Shown: one piece after another, positions 53,721-63,114 of the stretch
Position numbering within the stretch: the stretch's first letter is position 1
Layout of the letters: each line of letters begins with the position of its first letter
Source: Thiotrichaceae bacterium
Lineage (GTDB): Bacteria > Pseudomonadota > Gammaproteobacteria > Beggiatoales > Beggiatoaceae
Direction of reading: 5' to 3'
DNA: 64,000 nucleotides
NCBI GenBank assembly: GCA_011391085.1
Contig: JAABRD010000017.1
Coordinates: 32,349 to 96,348 of the forward strand
Made by a program: the position numbers and the translations under genes
The notes under the pieces: generated by a model
What the model was told of the DNA's origin: nothing
The model's input: only the letters and a program-made list of their open reading frames with translations
Databases searched by the model: none

Positions 53721-53753
53721 ATGTCAATCATTATCCCCGGCCACCAAATCTAA
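53721..53753 (+). pseudogene. Duplicated start of the giant kinase gene
   Basis: ATG TCA ATC and on encodes MSIIIPGHQI and then TAA. The same ten residues, with near-identical DNA, start the kinase gene at 55733, and the 30 bases before both starts are also alike (TTATTTCACAGG / TTATTCAGGAAT). This is the stub of a paralogous gene whose remainder has been lost. The rest of 53754-53957 holds no gene. Confidence 0.7.
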
Positions 53754-53817
53754 AGAAACCTACTTGACTGGATTTGATACTATTGATACAATAAATGTTG
53801 CCGTATTTTCAATCGTC

Positions 53818-53917
53818 GCCCTCACCCCCGGCCCCTCTCCCAGAGGGAGAGGGGAGACAGGCGGAATCCGTGGTTTTCTCGCCTCTCCCCCTGGGAGAGG
53901 GGCCGGGGGTGAGGGCC
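53818..53917. repeat. GC-rich palindrome (CCCCGGCCCCTCTCC type)
   Basis: CCCTCACCCCCGGCCCCTCT facing its complement, with inner AGAGGGAGAGGGG/CCTCTCCCCCTGG; the same arms form the core of the family C element at 2200-2360. Confidence 0.8.
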
Positions 53918-53957
53918 ACGGCATTGTTATATTATCAATATTATTAAGGAACCCATT

Positions 53958-55220
53958 ATGAACCATAACACCTCTCTATTCGGTCTGTTAATCGCCATTC
54001 TTGGACTCATTGCCTCCATTGCTTATCCAGAAGTGAGATGTTTTTTACATTTGGAAAACAACTGTTCTGGTATTTCTTCTGTGAATAATCCTCAACCGCC
54101 GTTACCGCCACCTGTGCCCTCCCAACCGCCTGCGCCTATGGTTGTGTTGCCGCCACCCCCAGTGGCACCACCGCCGCCGTCGCCGTCACCTTCCCCGTCA
54201 CCTCTGCCAAGTTTGCAACCGCGACCTGGGACGGGGTTGGTGGACCTGGTGAAAGACGAATTTGAAACATTGCCAGAAACCATGGCGCGTTTTAATCAGG
54301 CGGTCTCACAACTTGACTCGCATTATCAAGCCGGCGTAGCCCATTTGGAAAAGTATGATGCAAATCAGCAAACCTATACGGTTCGTTGTGATTGGCAACC
54401 GTGGGCAAAGTTGTTGAGTATGCCGCAACGATTGACTTTTTCTATCTCTGCGGCCGACGCCAAAGCCTTGAAACAGGCTGGGGTTGATAAGCCATTGTTT
54501 CTGAAACTGGAAGCTGCCGAGAATTATTTTACCAAACGGGAAGCGGTCTTGGGTGGTGAAGCGGGGAAGGTTTGGTCTGTGACATTGCCACCGACACCCG
54601 AATTGGTAGTGATTCCTGCCGGTCAGTTTCGGATGGGTGATCTTCGAGGAACGGGTAATTTAGATGAACAACCTGTTCATAACGTCTCTCTGGACAGTTT
54701 TGCGATGGGACGCTATGAATTGACTTTTGAGGAATATGATTACTTTGCGGAACAAACTGGACGTGAGAGACCGGCGGACCAAGATTGGGGACGAGGTCGG
54801 CGACCCGTGATTAATGTTTCCTGGCAGGATGCCACCGCTTATGTGGAGTGGTTAAGTCAATGGACGGGTCAACCTTATTGTTTGCCAACGGAGGCCCAAT
54901 GGGAATATGCGGCGCGGGGAGGCACGGAAACGGATTATTGGTGGGGAAATGAAGTGGGTGTCAATCGGGCAAATTTTGATGGGAGTGGGAGTCAATGGAG
55001 TAATCAACAAACTGCCCCCGTGGGTTCATTTGCTGCCAATCCCTTTGGTTTGTATGATACGGTGGGTAATGTGTGGGAGTGGTCTTGTTCAAAGTATACA
55101 GAGAAGTATGGGGGAGAAGAACAACGTTGTGCTGGAAAGGAGGAAGAGGGAAACCGCCTGCTGCGCGGCGGTTCGTGGGGCAGTCTTGCCGTTTGGTGCC
55201 GTGCCGCGTGTCGCGCCTAG
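53958..55220 (+). CDS. Membrane-anchored FGE/SUMF1-fold protein with variable-region-like C-terminus
   Basis: 420 residues. N-terminal membrane helix (LFGLLIAILGLIASIAYP), Pro-rich linker (about 48-92), a beta domain, then an FGE-sulfatase domain (about 213-420): VVIPAGQFRMGDLRG, FAMGRYELTFEEYDYF, RPVINVSWQDATAYVEWLSQ, YCLPTEAQWEYAARGG, FGLYDTVGNVWEWS, RLLRGGSWGS. The frame stops at TAG 55218-55220, but the next codons (YSPDFRRNLIGLRVV) are the expected end of the fold, so an amber codon interrupts it. Not a sulfatase activator by context. The fold also serves as a C-type-lectin-like ligand-binding scaffold. Confidence 0.85.
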   Translation: MNHNTSLFGLLIAILGLIASIAYPEVRCFLHLENNCSGISSVNNPQPPLPPPVPSQPPAPMVVLPPPPVAPPPPSPSPSPSPLPSLQPRPGTGLVDLVKDEFETLPETMARFNQAVSQLDSHYQAGVAHLEKYDANQQTYTVRCDWQPWAKLLSMPQRLTFSISAADAKALKQAGVDKPLFLKLEAAENYFTKREAVLGGEAGKVWSVTLPPTPELVVIPAGQFRMGDLRGTGNLDEQPVHNVSLDSFAMGRYELTFEEYDYFAEQTGRERPADQDWGRGRRPVINVSWQDATAYVEWLSQWTGQPYCLPTEAQWEYAARGGTETDYWWGNEVGVNRANFDGSGSQWSNQQTAPVGSFAANPFGLYDTVGNVWEWSCSKYTEKYGGEEQRCAGKEEEGNRLLRGGSWGSLAVWCRAACRA

Positions 55221-55289
55221 TACTCGCCAGATTTCCGCCGCAATCTCATTGGGTTGCGTGTCGTTCTGTGTGCTGTGTGGACTCTGTAA
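55156..55289 (+). other. Variable-region-like 3' end of the FGE gene, with amber codon
   Basis: The encoded GGSWGSLAVWCRAACRA, then TAG, then YSPDFRRNLIGLRVV aligns position by position with the C-terminal pattern GGSW-NNN-A-x-N-CRAA-N-R-NNNN-PD-N-R-NNN-IGFRVV of FGE-type proteins diversified by retroelements: fixed residues match, and nearly every N position holds another residue. The frame is open after the TAG to TAA 55287-55289. No reverse transcriptase or template repeat was found in the window. Confidence 0.55.
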
Positions 55290-55454
55290 CCCTTTTTGCT
55301 ATAGACCTGTTGCCCTTTGCCCTTTTGTTTTTTACCCTCTTGCCTTTTGGTTGGAGTAAGATTTTGGGGGAGAGGAAGGGGGGTTGTGCGACGCTTTAGC
55401 GTCGCCCCGGCGGCAAAAAATCATTCACTATAAGAAAGGTTATTAACTCCGTCT

Positions 55455-55680
55455 GTAGGGTGGATTAAGCGAAGCGTATCCACCAGCCGTTGTTAATGTT
55501 GGTGGATACGCTTCTCCGTCTGTAGGCCATGAAATGGGAATGAAATAGTTGGAGTGGGAACGAAATAGTTGGAGTTCGCTAACGCTCACTCCAACCTACG
55601 AAATTTACTACGAAATTTACTCCCCCCCGCGTGCGGGGGGGCTGGGGGGGTACAAATGAGAAGGAATATTACTATACCTA
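55455..55680. repeat. Family B palindrome, GAACGAAATAGTTGGAGT units and G-tract element
   Basis: Family B copy 55455-55525 (right arm shortened); two GGAATGAAATAGTTGGAGT-like direct repeats at 55537-55575; then TCCCCCCCGCGTGCGGGGGG with the GAAGGAATATTACTATA ending shared with 29868-29990. The segment 55290-55454 shows TTGCCCTTT-type runs and a GCGACGCTTTAGCGTCGC hairpin but no gene. Confidence 0.75.
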
Positions 55681-55732
55681 TTTCCTCACATTCTTACCCA
55701 CCCCACTCAAAATTATTCAGGAATCTCTCACT

Positions 55733-58700
55733 ATGTCAATCATCATCCCCGGCCACCAAATCAACGAAACCCTCAACACCGGCGAACGCACCATCATCTA
55801 TCGTGGCATTCGCGAAACCGATGGACTGCCGGTCATCCTCAAAGTCCTTAAAGAAACCTATCCCTCCCCCAAACGCATCGCTTGGTTCAAACGCGAATAT
55901 GAGATTCTCAAACGCCTCCACCTAGATGGCGTAGTACAAGTCTATGACTTCTTGACCTATCAAAATCGATTGGTCATCACCCTAGAAGACTTTGGTGGCC
56001 AATCTCTCGCCCAACTCATTAAACTGCGGCCCTTGCGCATCACGGAATTTTTACCGATTGCTATCAAACTCGTCGAGACCTTGGGTGAAGTTCACCAACG
56101 GCAAGTGATTCACAAAGACATCAATCCCTCCAACCTCGTGTATAATCCGAAAACGGGGCAAGTCAAAATCATTGACTTTGGTATTTCTAGCGACCTCTCC
56201 CGTGAAAAAGCGGCCCTGACTCTTTCCAAGGAACTCCGCGGAACGCTGGCTTATATCTCCCCTGAACAAACCGGGCGCATGAATCGCATTATGGATTATC
56301 GCACCGATTTCTATTCCTTGGGCGCGACCTTTTATGAGTTATTAACCGAACAACTGCCCTTCCCAACCAATGACACGATGGAATTGGTTCACGCCCATAT
56401 TGCCAAGTTACCGCAACCGTTGTTTGAACGCAAATTAAGTGTTCCCGAACCGCTATCTGACATCGTTCTCAAATTGATGGCCAAAAATGCGGAAGACCGT
56501 TATCAATCCACCTTCGGCATGAAAACCGATTTGGAAGAATGTTGGCAACGTTTTAAAGCCACGGGACGAATAGACGCCTTTGCCATTGGTCAACATGACG
56601 TGTCCAGTCGCTTCCAGATGCCTCAGAAGCTATACGGGCGTGAGACGGAAGTGGCGACGTTACTGCACACGTTTGAGGAAGTGTATCAGACGAATACCAG
56701 TAAGATGATGTTAGTGGCTGGCTATTCTGGCATTGGGAAAACGATGTTGGTGCAAGAAGTTCATAAACCGATGACTAAGCAACGTGGTTACTTTATCGCC
56801 GGTAAATTTGACCAATTGCAACGCGACATTCCCTACGCTTCTCTCACCCAAGCCTTTCAATCCTTGATTCGGCAATTGCTGACCGAAAGTGAGGAACAGA
56901 TTGCCCAATGGAAAACTCAAATTCTCACCGCGTTGGGTAGCAATGGGCAAGTTCTCATTGACGTGATTCCTGATTTAAAACGCATCCTCGGAGACCAACC
57001 GCCCGTCCCTCAATTGGGTCCCATGGAAAGTCAAAACCGCTTCAATCTCACTTTCCAAAACTTTATTCAAGTTTTTACCAAACCTGCCCATCCTCTCGTC
57101 CTGTTTGTCGATGACTTACAATGGACCGACAGCGCGTCTCTTAAACTTCTTCAACAATTGGTCACCAGTTCCAAACACCAAACGTTGTTAGTGATCGGTG
57201 CCTATCGTAGCAATGAAGTCTGGGACGCCCACCCACTGATGATAACGTTGGAGGAGATTAAAAAAGGCGGCGGTGATTTGGAAACGATTACGTTGGGACC
57301 CCTCGACAATCCCACCGTCAACCAAATCATTGCCGATGCCGTGCATACTTTCCCCGACCACACGCAGCCGTTAACTCAGTTGGTCTATGAAAAAACGCAG
57401 GGCAATCCGTTCTTCTTCAGCGAATTTCTCAAGTCCCTGGCCGATGAACAATTGCTGACCTTCCAAGTGCAACAAGGTGACTGGCAATGGGATTTGGACC
57501 AAATTAAACAACGTGGCTTTACCAATAACGTGGTCGATTTGATGACCCACAAAGTGCAGAAATTGACGGAGAAGACGCAACAGGTGTTGAAACTGGCCGC
57601 GTGTATTGGTAACCAATTCGACCTCCAAACGCTGGCCGTGGTGCATCAGAAGACCTTGGCGGAGACTGCGGGCGACTTGTGGCAAGCCTTGTTTGAAGGG
57701 TTGATTTTGCCATTGGATGAAGATTATAAAGTGGTCAGTTTAGATGTCAAAGGACTTGCTGAAGAGGTCAGTGCCAACTACAAATTTGCCCATGATCGAG
57801 TTCAACAAGCGGCGTATTCATTGATTCCTGACCACCATAAGCAACAAGTTCATTTGCAAGTCGGCAACCTCCTCCATGCGGATGCGAAACAGAAGAATCA
57901 ACGGGAACACAAAATTTTTGATATTGTCCGCCAACTGAATGAAAGTCATGCCCTCTTGAAACATCAAGAGGAACGGGATGAGTTGGCCGAGTTGAACTTG
58001 CTGGCCGGTAAAAAAGCCAAAGCCTCGGCAGCATTTAAACCTGCTTATTCCTACCTGCAAACGGGTGTGAAATTATTGGGTCAAGAAGGCTGGCGGAAGC
58101 ATTATAAACTCTCCCTCCAATTGCATGAAGAAGCCGCGGAAACAGCCTATCTCAGTGGTGATTTTGCCCAAATGGAGGAACTCAAGGAGACCGTATTAAA
58201 GGAGACCCGCGATAACAAGTTAGACAAAGTGCGCGTCTATCAAATCAAGGTGCAAGCCGAGATTGCTAAAAATTATCCCCTAGTTGGCATTAACGCGGCC
58301 CGTGAGGCCCTGGCCATCTTTGGTATTCACATTCCTGAAAAACCGACGCCAGAGGAAGCGGACCAAGCGATGGTGAAAACGCAAGCGAAATGGGAAGCGA
58401 AGGGCGGATTAGACCACATTGTAGATTTACCTCAAATGACGGACCCTGAAAAAATTGCCGTAGCCCGCATTCTCCAAAAACTCTACTTCGTTTCCTACGT
58501 CGTGGATCCCCTCCTCTACCGCGTCGTGGTTTGCGAATTGGTCTCCTTATCCATTGACCATGGCTATGACCCTCCCTCCTCCCCCGAAGGTTTTATCCAA
58601 TACGCCTTGATTCTCTGCGGCGTGGAGGACATTAACAACGGTTATAAAGCGGGTAAATTAGCTGAACAATTGGTGCAACGCTTTGGCCCAGAAGCCATCA

Positions 58701-61144
58701 CTTGCGCCGCTACCGTCGGTTGCATTTTTAATGGGGCTGTCAGTGTATGGGTAGAACCGCTGCGCAACACCTTGAAACCTTTGTTAGAAGCCTATCAAGT
58801 CGGAGAAAACACGGGCAACTGGATGTTCTCCACCTTGAGTCTCTCCTTCTATGCCAACCATCTGTACTGGTTAGGATTGGAATTGAAAGAAGTGGAAAAG
58901 GAGATTGCCAAATACAATAACCTCCTCCATAACATCAAACAAGAGATGTTCATTGACATCCTCGATGTCTATCAACAATCCGCTTTGAACCTGTTAGGCA
59001 AAGCCGCTACCGAGACTCCTCATCTGTTTGTAGGAGAGGTTTATAATGAAGGAGACGACACGCAAGGTCGTCGCAAAATTCATTTAGATTCCCACAACCA
59101 CTACTCCTTGGCCCACCTGTATTTGAACAAAGTGGTGATGACTTACCTCTTTGGCGAATATCAGCAAGCCTATCAACATACTCAAACCTGCGCCAAAGAG
59201 TATATTGGCAACGTGCAAGGTCAAGGTTCAGTGCCAGTCTTCACCTTCTATGATTCACTTTCTCGTCTGGCCGTTTATCCTGACGTAACAGAGGAGGAAC
59301 AAGCCCAAATTTTAGCCAGAGTAACGGCTAATCAAACCAAGATGAAAATGTGGGCTGCCCACGCGCCGAGTAACTATCAACACAAATATGAACTGATAGA
59401 AGCCGAACTCGCCCGCTTGACGGGAAGATTTGCAGAAGCCAGGGACTTGTATGACCAAGCGGTTCGTCTTGCTATGGACAATGAATTTGTGCAAGAGGAG
59501 GCATTGGCCAATGAACTGGCAGCCAAATTTTACCTCAGTCGCAACCAACGCCACGTCGCCCGTTACTACCTCACCGATGCTTATTACGCTTACCAACGTT
59601 GGAGTGCCAAAGCGAAGTTGCAACAGTTGGACAAACTCTACCCCGACTTGTTAGCCCAAAACACCATGATGGCTAGAGTTGGCGTCACTACTACGTTAGC
59701 GACTACTACGTTGGCCACGCTGACGACTCGTACTCAACACAGTCATGGTGGCTATGGTGTACTAGATTTTATGAGTGTCCTCAAAGCCTCCCAAGTTCTG
59801 TCTGGGAACATCGTCTTTGATAAGTTGTTGTCGGATTTGATGAAAATCGTGATTGAAAATGCCGGTGCAGAACGTGGTTACCTCATTTTAGACCAACGTG
59901 GTCAATGGGTCATTGAAGCCGAAGGGGCAATGACGCAAGCCCAAGTGAAAGTCTTACAATCACTTCCTCTGACCCCCACTACGGTGCCCTTGAGTATTAT
60001 CAACTACGTCACCCATTCACAAGACAGCGTCGTTCTCAACGATGCCGTTCGGGAAGGAGATTTCACCAAGGACCCATATATTGTCACTCACCTCCCCAAA
60101 TCGGTCCTCTGCTTCCCCTTGGTCAACCAAGGCAAGTTACAAGGCATTCTCTATTTGGAAAACAATCTGACCACAGGTGCCTTCACTCCCGACCGAATCC
60201 AAGTTCTTGGTTTACTTTCTACTCAAGCCGCGATTTCCATTGAGAACGCCCGGTTGTATGGACACCAAGTGGAACTGACCGATTCCTACAGTCGCTTCGT
60301 CCCGATGGACTACCTCAAATTCCTGCATAAGGAACGTATCATGGATGTTCACTTAGGCGACCACGTTGCCAAAGAAATGGGCGTCATGTTCTCCGACATT
60401 CGTTCCTTCACCACCCTCTCCGAGAAGATGACGGCGCAGGAGAATTTCAACTTTATCAATGCCTATCTCAAACGAGTCAGTCCACCTATTCGGGGGAACA
60501 ACGGAATCATTGTCAAATACCTTGGCGATGGAATCATGGCCATCTTCCCCAATGGCGCCGACGATGCCGTGCGGGCGGGCATTGGCAAATTAAAACAGGT
60601 GGAACAGTACAACTACAAACGCCAAAAAGACGGTTGGCAACCTATCAAAGTAGGCTTAGGAATTCACGTCGGCCACATGATGGTCGGCATGGTCGGCGAA
60701 ACAGCCCGAATGCAAGGTGACGCCTTCTCCGACAACGTGAACCTCACTTCCCGCATTGAAGGCTTAACCAAATTTTACGGTGCCTCTCTCATCCTCAGTG
60801 AAGAGGCGTTAACCCATCTGGAAGACCCTAGCCGTTACCAAATTCGTTTCCTCGACCGCGTCATTGTCAAAGGTCGTAGCGAACCCATTTCCGTGTATGA
60901 AGTCCTCGATGGCGAACCCGAAGCCGTAATGAACTTAAAATTGGAAACCCAAGCCCATTTTGAGAAGGGAATGCGTCGCTATCAAGCCAAAGAGTTTGCG
61001 GACGCGAAACATTTCTTCAATGAAGTGTTAGACGTGCATCCGGGCGATAAAGCGGCGTTGTTGTATATGGAACGGGTGACGCGGTTTCTGGAGGAGGGAG
61101 TGCCGGAGGGATGGGAGGGGGTGACGGTGTTGACGGAAAAGTAA
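55733..61144 (+). CDS. Giant Ser/Thr kinase - STAND ATPase - TPR - GAF - adenylate/guanylate cyclase
   Basis: 1803 residues from ATG 55733 (CAGGAA upstream). Kinase domain 1-270: VAIK-type Lys37 (VILKVLK), HKDINPSN with Asp129, DFG Asp148, and EQTGRMNR in the activation segment. STAND/AAA_16 ATPase about 300-640: Walker A GYSGIGKT (330-337), Walker B LVLFVDDLQWTD. TPR-like helices about 680-1330. GAF about 1354-1505. Class III cyclase about 1540-1720 with metal-binding Asp1555 (FSDIRSFT) and Asp1599 (LGDGIMAIF). A TPR end (about 1745-1785). The layout is known from cyanobacterial and other complex bacteria; in those, a histidine kinase often replaces the cyclase. Probably cytosolic. Confidence 0.93.
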   Translation: MSIIIPGHQINETLNTGERTIIYRGIRETDGLPVILKVLKETYPSPKRIAWFKREYEILKRLHLDGVVQVYDFLTYQNRLVITLEDFGGQSLAQLIKLRPLRITEFLPIAIKLVETLGEVHQRQVIHKDINPSNLVYNPKTGQVKIIDFGISSDLSREKAALTLSKELRGTLAYISPEQTGRMNRIMDYRTDFYSLGATFYELLTEQLPFPTNDTMELVHAHIAKLPQPLFERKLSVPEPLSDIVLKLMAKNAEDRYQSTFGMKTDLEECWQRFKATGRIDAFAIGQHDVSSRFQMPQKLYGRETEVATLLHTFEEVYQTNTSKMMLVAGYSGIGKTMLVQEVHKPMTKQRGYFIAGKFDQLQRDIPYASLTQAFQSLIRQLLTESEEQIAQWKTQILTALGSNGQVLIDVIPDLKRILGDQPPVPQLGPMESQNRFNLTFQNFIQVFTKPAHPLVLFVDDLQWTDSASLKLLQQLVTSSKHQTLLVIGAYRSNEVWDAHPLMITLEEIKKGGGDLETITLGPLDNPTVNQIIADAVHTFPDHTQPLTQLVYEKTQGNPFFFSEFLKSLADEQLLTFQVQQGDWQWDLDQIKQRGFTNNVVDLMTHKVQKLTEKTQQVLKLAACIGNQFDLQTLAVVHQKTLAETAGDLWQALFEGLILPLDEDYKVVSLDVKGLAEEVSANYKFAHDRVQQAAYSLIPDHHKQQVHLQVGNLLHADAKQKNQREHKIFDIVRQLNESHALLKHQEERDELAELNLLAGKKAKASAAFKPAYSYLQTGVKLLGQEGWRKHYKLSLQLHEEAAETAYLSGDFAQMEELKETVLKETRDNKLDKVRVYQIKVQAEIAKNYPLVGINAAREALAIFGIHIPEKPTPEEADQAMVKTQAKWEAKGGLDHIVDLPQMTDPEKIAVARILQKLYFVSYVVDPLLYRVVVCELVSLSIDHGYDPPSSPEGFIQYALILCGVEDINNGYKAGKLAEQLVQRFGPEAITCAATVGCIFNGAVSVWVEPLRNTLKPLLEAYQVGENTGNWMFSTLSLSFYANHLYWLGLELKEVEKEIAKYNNLLHNIKQEMFIDILDVYQQSALNLLGKAATETPHLFVGEVYNEGDDTQGRRKIHLDSHNHYSLAHLYLNKVVMTYLFGEYQQAYQHTQTCAKEYIGNVQGQGSVPVFTFYDSLSRLAVYPDVTEEEQAQILARVTANQTKMKMWAAHAPSNYQHKYELIEAELARLTGRFAEARDLYDQAVRLAMDNEFVQEEALANELAAKFYLSRNQRHVARYYLTDAYYAYQRWSAKAKLQQLDKLYPDLLAQNTMMARVGVTTTLATTTLATLTTRTQHSHGGYGVLDFMSVLKASQVLSGNIVFDKLLSDLMKIVIENAGAERGYLILDQRGQWVIEAEGAMTQAQVKVLQSLPLTPTTVPLSIINYVTHSQDSVVLNDAVREGDFTKDPYIVTHLPKSVLCFPLVNQGKLQGILYLENNLTTGAFTPDRIQVLGLLSTQAAISIENARLYGHQVELTDSYSRFVPMDYLKFLHKERIMDVHLGDHVAKEMGVMFSDIRSFTTLSEKMTAQENFNFINAYLKRVSPPIRGNNGIIVKYLGDGIMAIFPNGADDAVRAGIGKLKQVEQYNYKRQKDGWQPIKVGLGIHVGHMMVGMVGETARMQGDAFSDNVNLTSRIEGLTKFYGASLILSEEALTHLEDPSRYQIRFLDRVIVKGRSEPISVYEVLDGEPEAVMNLKLETQAHFEKGMRRYQAKEFADAKHFFNEVLDVHPGDKAALLYMERVTRFLEEGVPEGWEGVTVLTEK

Positions 61145-61172
61145 CGGGGGAGAAACAGTATTTGTAGTATTT

Positions 61173-61392
61173 GTAGGGTGGGCAACGCGGTTTACCGTTG
61201 CCCACCTATTTAACCACCTAAATGGTGGGCAACAAAAAGACGTTGCCCCACCCTACCTGGCTGTGCGTCGGTTTTGAACTCTGATTGAGATGATTAAATG
61301 AGGACTCTGATAAGGAGGTTTTACTAATCATAGTTCATCTGAAAATCATTCTAATCAGAGTTCAGGCAGTACACCTACATTGCATCACTACC
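61173..61392. repeat. GTAGGGTGGGCAACG palindrome plus family C element (inverse core)
   Basis: 61173-61256: GTAGGGTGGGCAACGCGGTT facing GACGTTGCCCCACCCTAC. 61264-61392: the GAACTCTGATT...AATCAGAGTTC core seen at 52510, ending with ATTGCATCACTACC. No gene in 61145-61416. Confidence 0.75.
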
Positions 61393-61416
61393 TGAGTTTG
61401 GATGGCCTCCTCTCCC

Positions 61417-62961
61417 CTACTCCTTGGTAAAAAACGCATACTGCTTGACCTGACATCGTTGCTGATGTAACTTTTTCACTTTTTCCAAAAGTTTCGAAGG
61501 TTCCGACAAAAACCTGTTCACACCCACTAACAATTTCTGCAATTCCTTAGGTGGATGGTCACACAAAATGGCAACCAAATTATCTCCTCCAAAGGGATAA
61601 ACCACACGTATCGGCTTTAACTCATAGGGGAAGTCAGCCACGGTTAACGGGTGTTGCTTTTTTTCCAAGGGATACAAAAATTGCAATTGCCCATTCCCCG
61701 TCAAGTTAAATAATGTCAACGCTTTTAACTGACTGTCCTGCGGCGGCGAAATCGTAAAATGCAACACGTCTCCTCGTCGATGCACTCGATCTCCCTCGCG
61801 CAAAGTCATCCCCACCGGCCGCAACCGCATATCAAGTTGTGTCTCCAACGCCATTAACAATCTCTCTTTGTTGATAATCGGTTGCCAACCTTCACCAGAT
61901 GACAATTGGGTTGCCATATCACCGGTGCGATTAAACACTGCCACCTTTGTACCAGTCATGACAAAACGTAAATCAAACGATTGGTCTTGCACTAACCGAA
62001 CATTTGTCAACCCCGTCGGTGGATTTCCCCCTTCCACTCGAATTGCCACCGAAAACTCATCGGACGCCATTGGCGGTGCAGGTTTGGAGGGCCGTCCCTG
62101 TAACATAATCACCGGTTGGTCGTCTGGCCGCGGCAACAAGCGTGGGTCTTGCAACCGATTGGTCTGAGACGTAACTTGATGTCTCAAAAATCGTTCCAAT
62201 TCCGAACGTTCCAACTGAGAGTTTTCATTACCATCAGCAGTCCCCTCTAACGCCTGGGCAAAAAAGTAACTCAACGCCCCATGTGCCTGATGGTCTGCGG
62301 TAATTTCACACACCTTTTGATTATCCGATTGTTGCGCAGAAATCAGAGTCACATGTTGCAACACTTCCTTCTCATCGCCTTGTGTGGTCAATGGAAGAGA
62401 AGGGATTTGCGCTTCCGCAGAAGTACGTTCCGTCGTAAACCGACAAATTTCTGGGCTGGCAGAAAAACTTTTTTCTCTTATCACCATTCCGCCCGAATGA
62501 CAACTATCAGCCACAAACACAATCTGGTATGAACCGGCCTTAGCAAACAAGTCGGTCAATTCATCGTCCGTCAGAATCCCTTGATAAAGAACTAACGTTT
62601 CATCTTTACCATCCTCCTCATCCAAAGGTGGTGCATCCTCTTGTTGAGAACCGTGACCAGCGTAGGTGAAAATCAACGTATCCCCCGGCTGGGCTTGCTT
62701 GACCATCTGTTCCCAAGCATTGATAACGCTGGCACGAGTCGCCTTCGAATCTAACAACACTTGTATCTGTTGCACTTGAATCTTACGCAAGGCTTGTTCA
62801 ATTGACCGTGCATCATTCACGGCACCTTTTAAGGAGTCTGTACCTGGCGGATATTGATTGATTCCGACCACCAGCGCATGTTGGGCCGCCTGGGGGGCGT
62901 AGTTTGGGGAGACTAAAAGTAACAATGTAACAATTGAAGTAGTAAATTTAGCAAGTATCAT
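61417..62961 (-). CDS. Secreted caspase-family protease (metacaspase-like)
   Basis: 514 residues. Signal peptide (SIVTLLLLVSPNYAPQAAQ). Peptidase C14 domain 27-300: HALVVGINQYPPG, catalytic His103 in YAGHGSQ, catalytic Cys154 in VADSCHSGG, acidic loop PPLDEEDGKDE for Ca2+ or substrate. C-terminal 200 residues include a DUF4384-like part (LTLFNLTGNGQLQFLYPLE, NLVAILCDHPPKELQKL). Metacaspases cut after Arg/Lys. Members with this arrangement are abundant in giant sulfur bacteria and cyanobacteria. Single gene, downstream and convergent with the giant kinase. Confidence 0.9.
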   Translation of the reverse strand: MILAKFTTSIVTLLLLVSPNYAPQAAQHALVVGINQYPPGTDSLKGAVNDARSIEQALRKIQVQQIQVLLDSKATRASVINAWEQMVKQAQPGDTLIFTYAGHGSQQEDAPPLDEEDGKDETLVLYQGILTDDELTDLFAKAGSYQIVFVADSCHSGGMVIREKSFSASPEICRFTTERTSAEAQIPSLPLTTQGDEKEVLQHVTLISAQQSDNQKVCEITADHQAHGALSYFFAQALEGTADGNENSQLERSELERFLRHQVTSQTNRLQDPRLLPRPDDQPVIMLQGRPSKPAPPMASDEFSVAIRVEGGNPPTGLTNVRLVQDQSFDLRFVMTGTKVAVFNRTGDMATQLSSGEGWQPIINKERLLMALETQLDMRLRPVGMTLREGDRVHRRGDVLHFTISPPQDSQLKALTLFNLTGNGQLQFLYPLEKKQHPLTVADFPYELKPIRVVYPFGGDNLVAILCDHPPKELQKLLVGVNRFLSEPSKLLEKVKKLHQQRCQVKQYAFFTKE

Positions 62962-62974
62962 ATAAAGTTTTCCT

Positions 62975-63111
62975 AACTCATCTTACGCAAGGAATGAAAA
63001 GAAACTTAGTTTCTTCACAGGGGTTTAGGTCTCACAGAAACTCAGTTTTTTACCGCCTCTTGCGTAAGGTGAGTGAATTATGTAGGGTGGATTTCGCTGC
63101 GCGTATCCACC
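62975..63111. repeat. Family E palindrome followed by half a family B palindrome
   Basis: AACTCATCTTACGCAAGG facing CTCTTGCGTAAGGTGAGTG around AAGAAACTTAGTTTCTTCAC; then GTAGGGTGGATTTCGCTGCG to CCACC at 63111, next to the stop of the antitoxin gene. Confidence 0.8.
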
Positions 63112-63114
63112 ACC

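Noticed and set aside
53958..55732. A complete diversity-generating retroelement in the window
   Set aside because: No reverse transcriptase, accessory gene or template repeat found near the FGE gene; only a target-like region is present.
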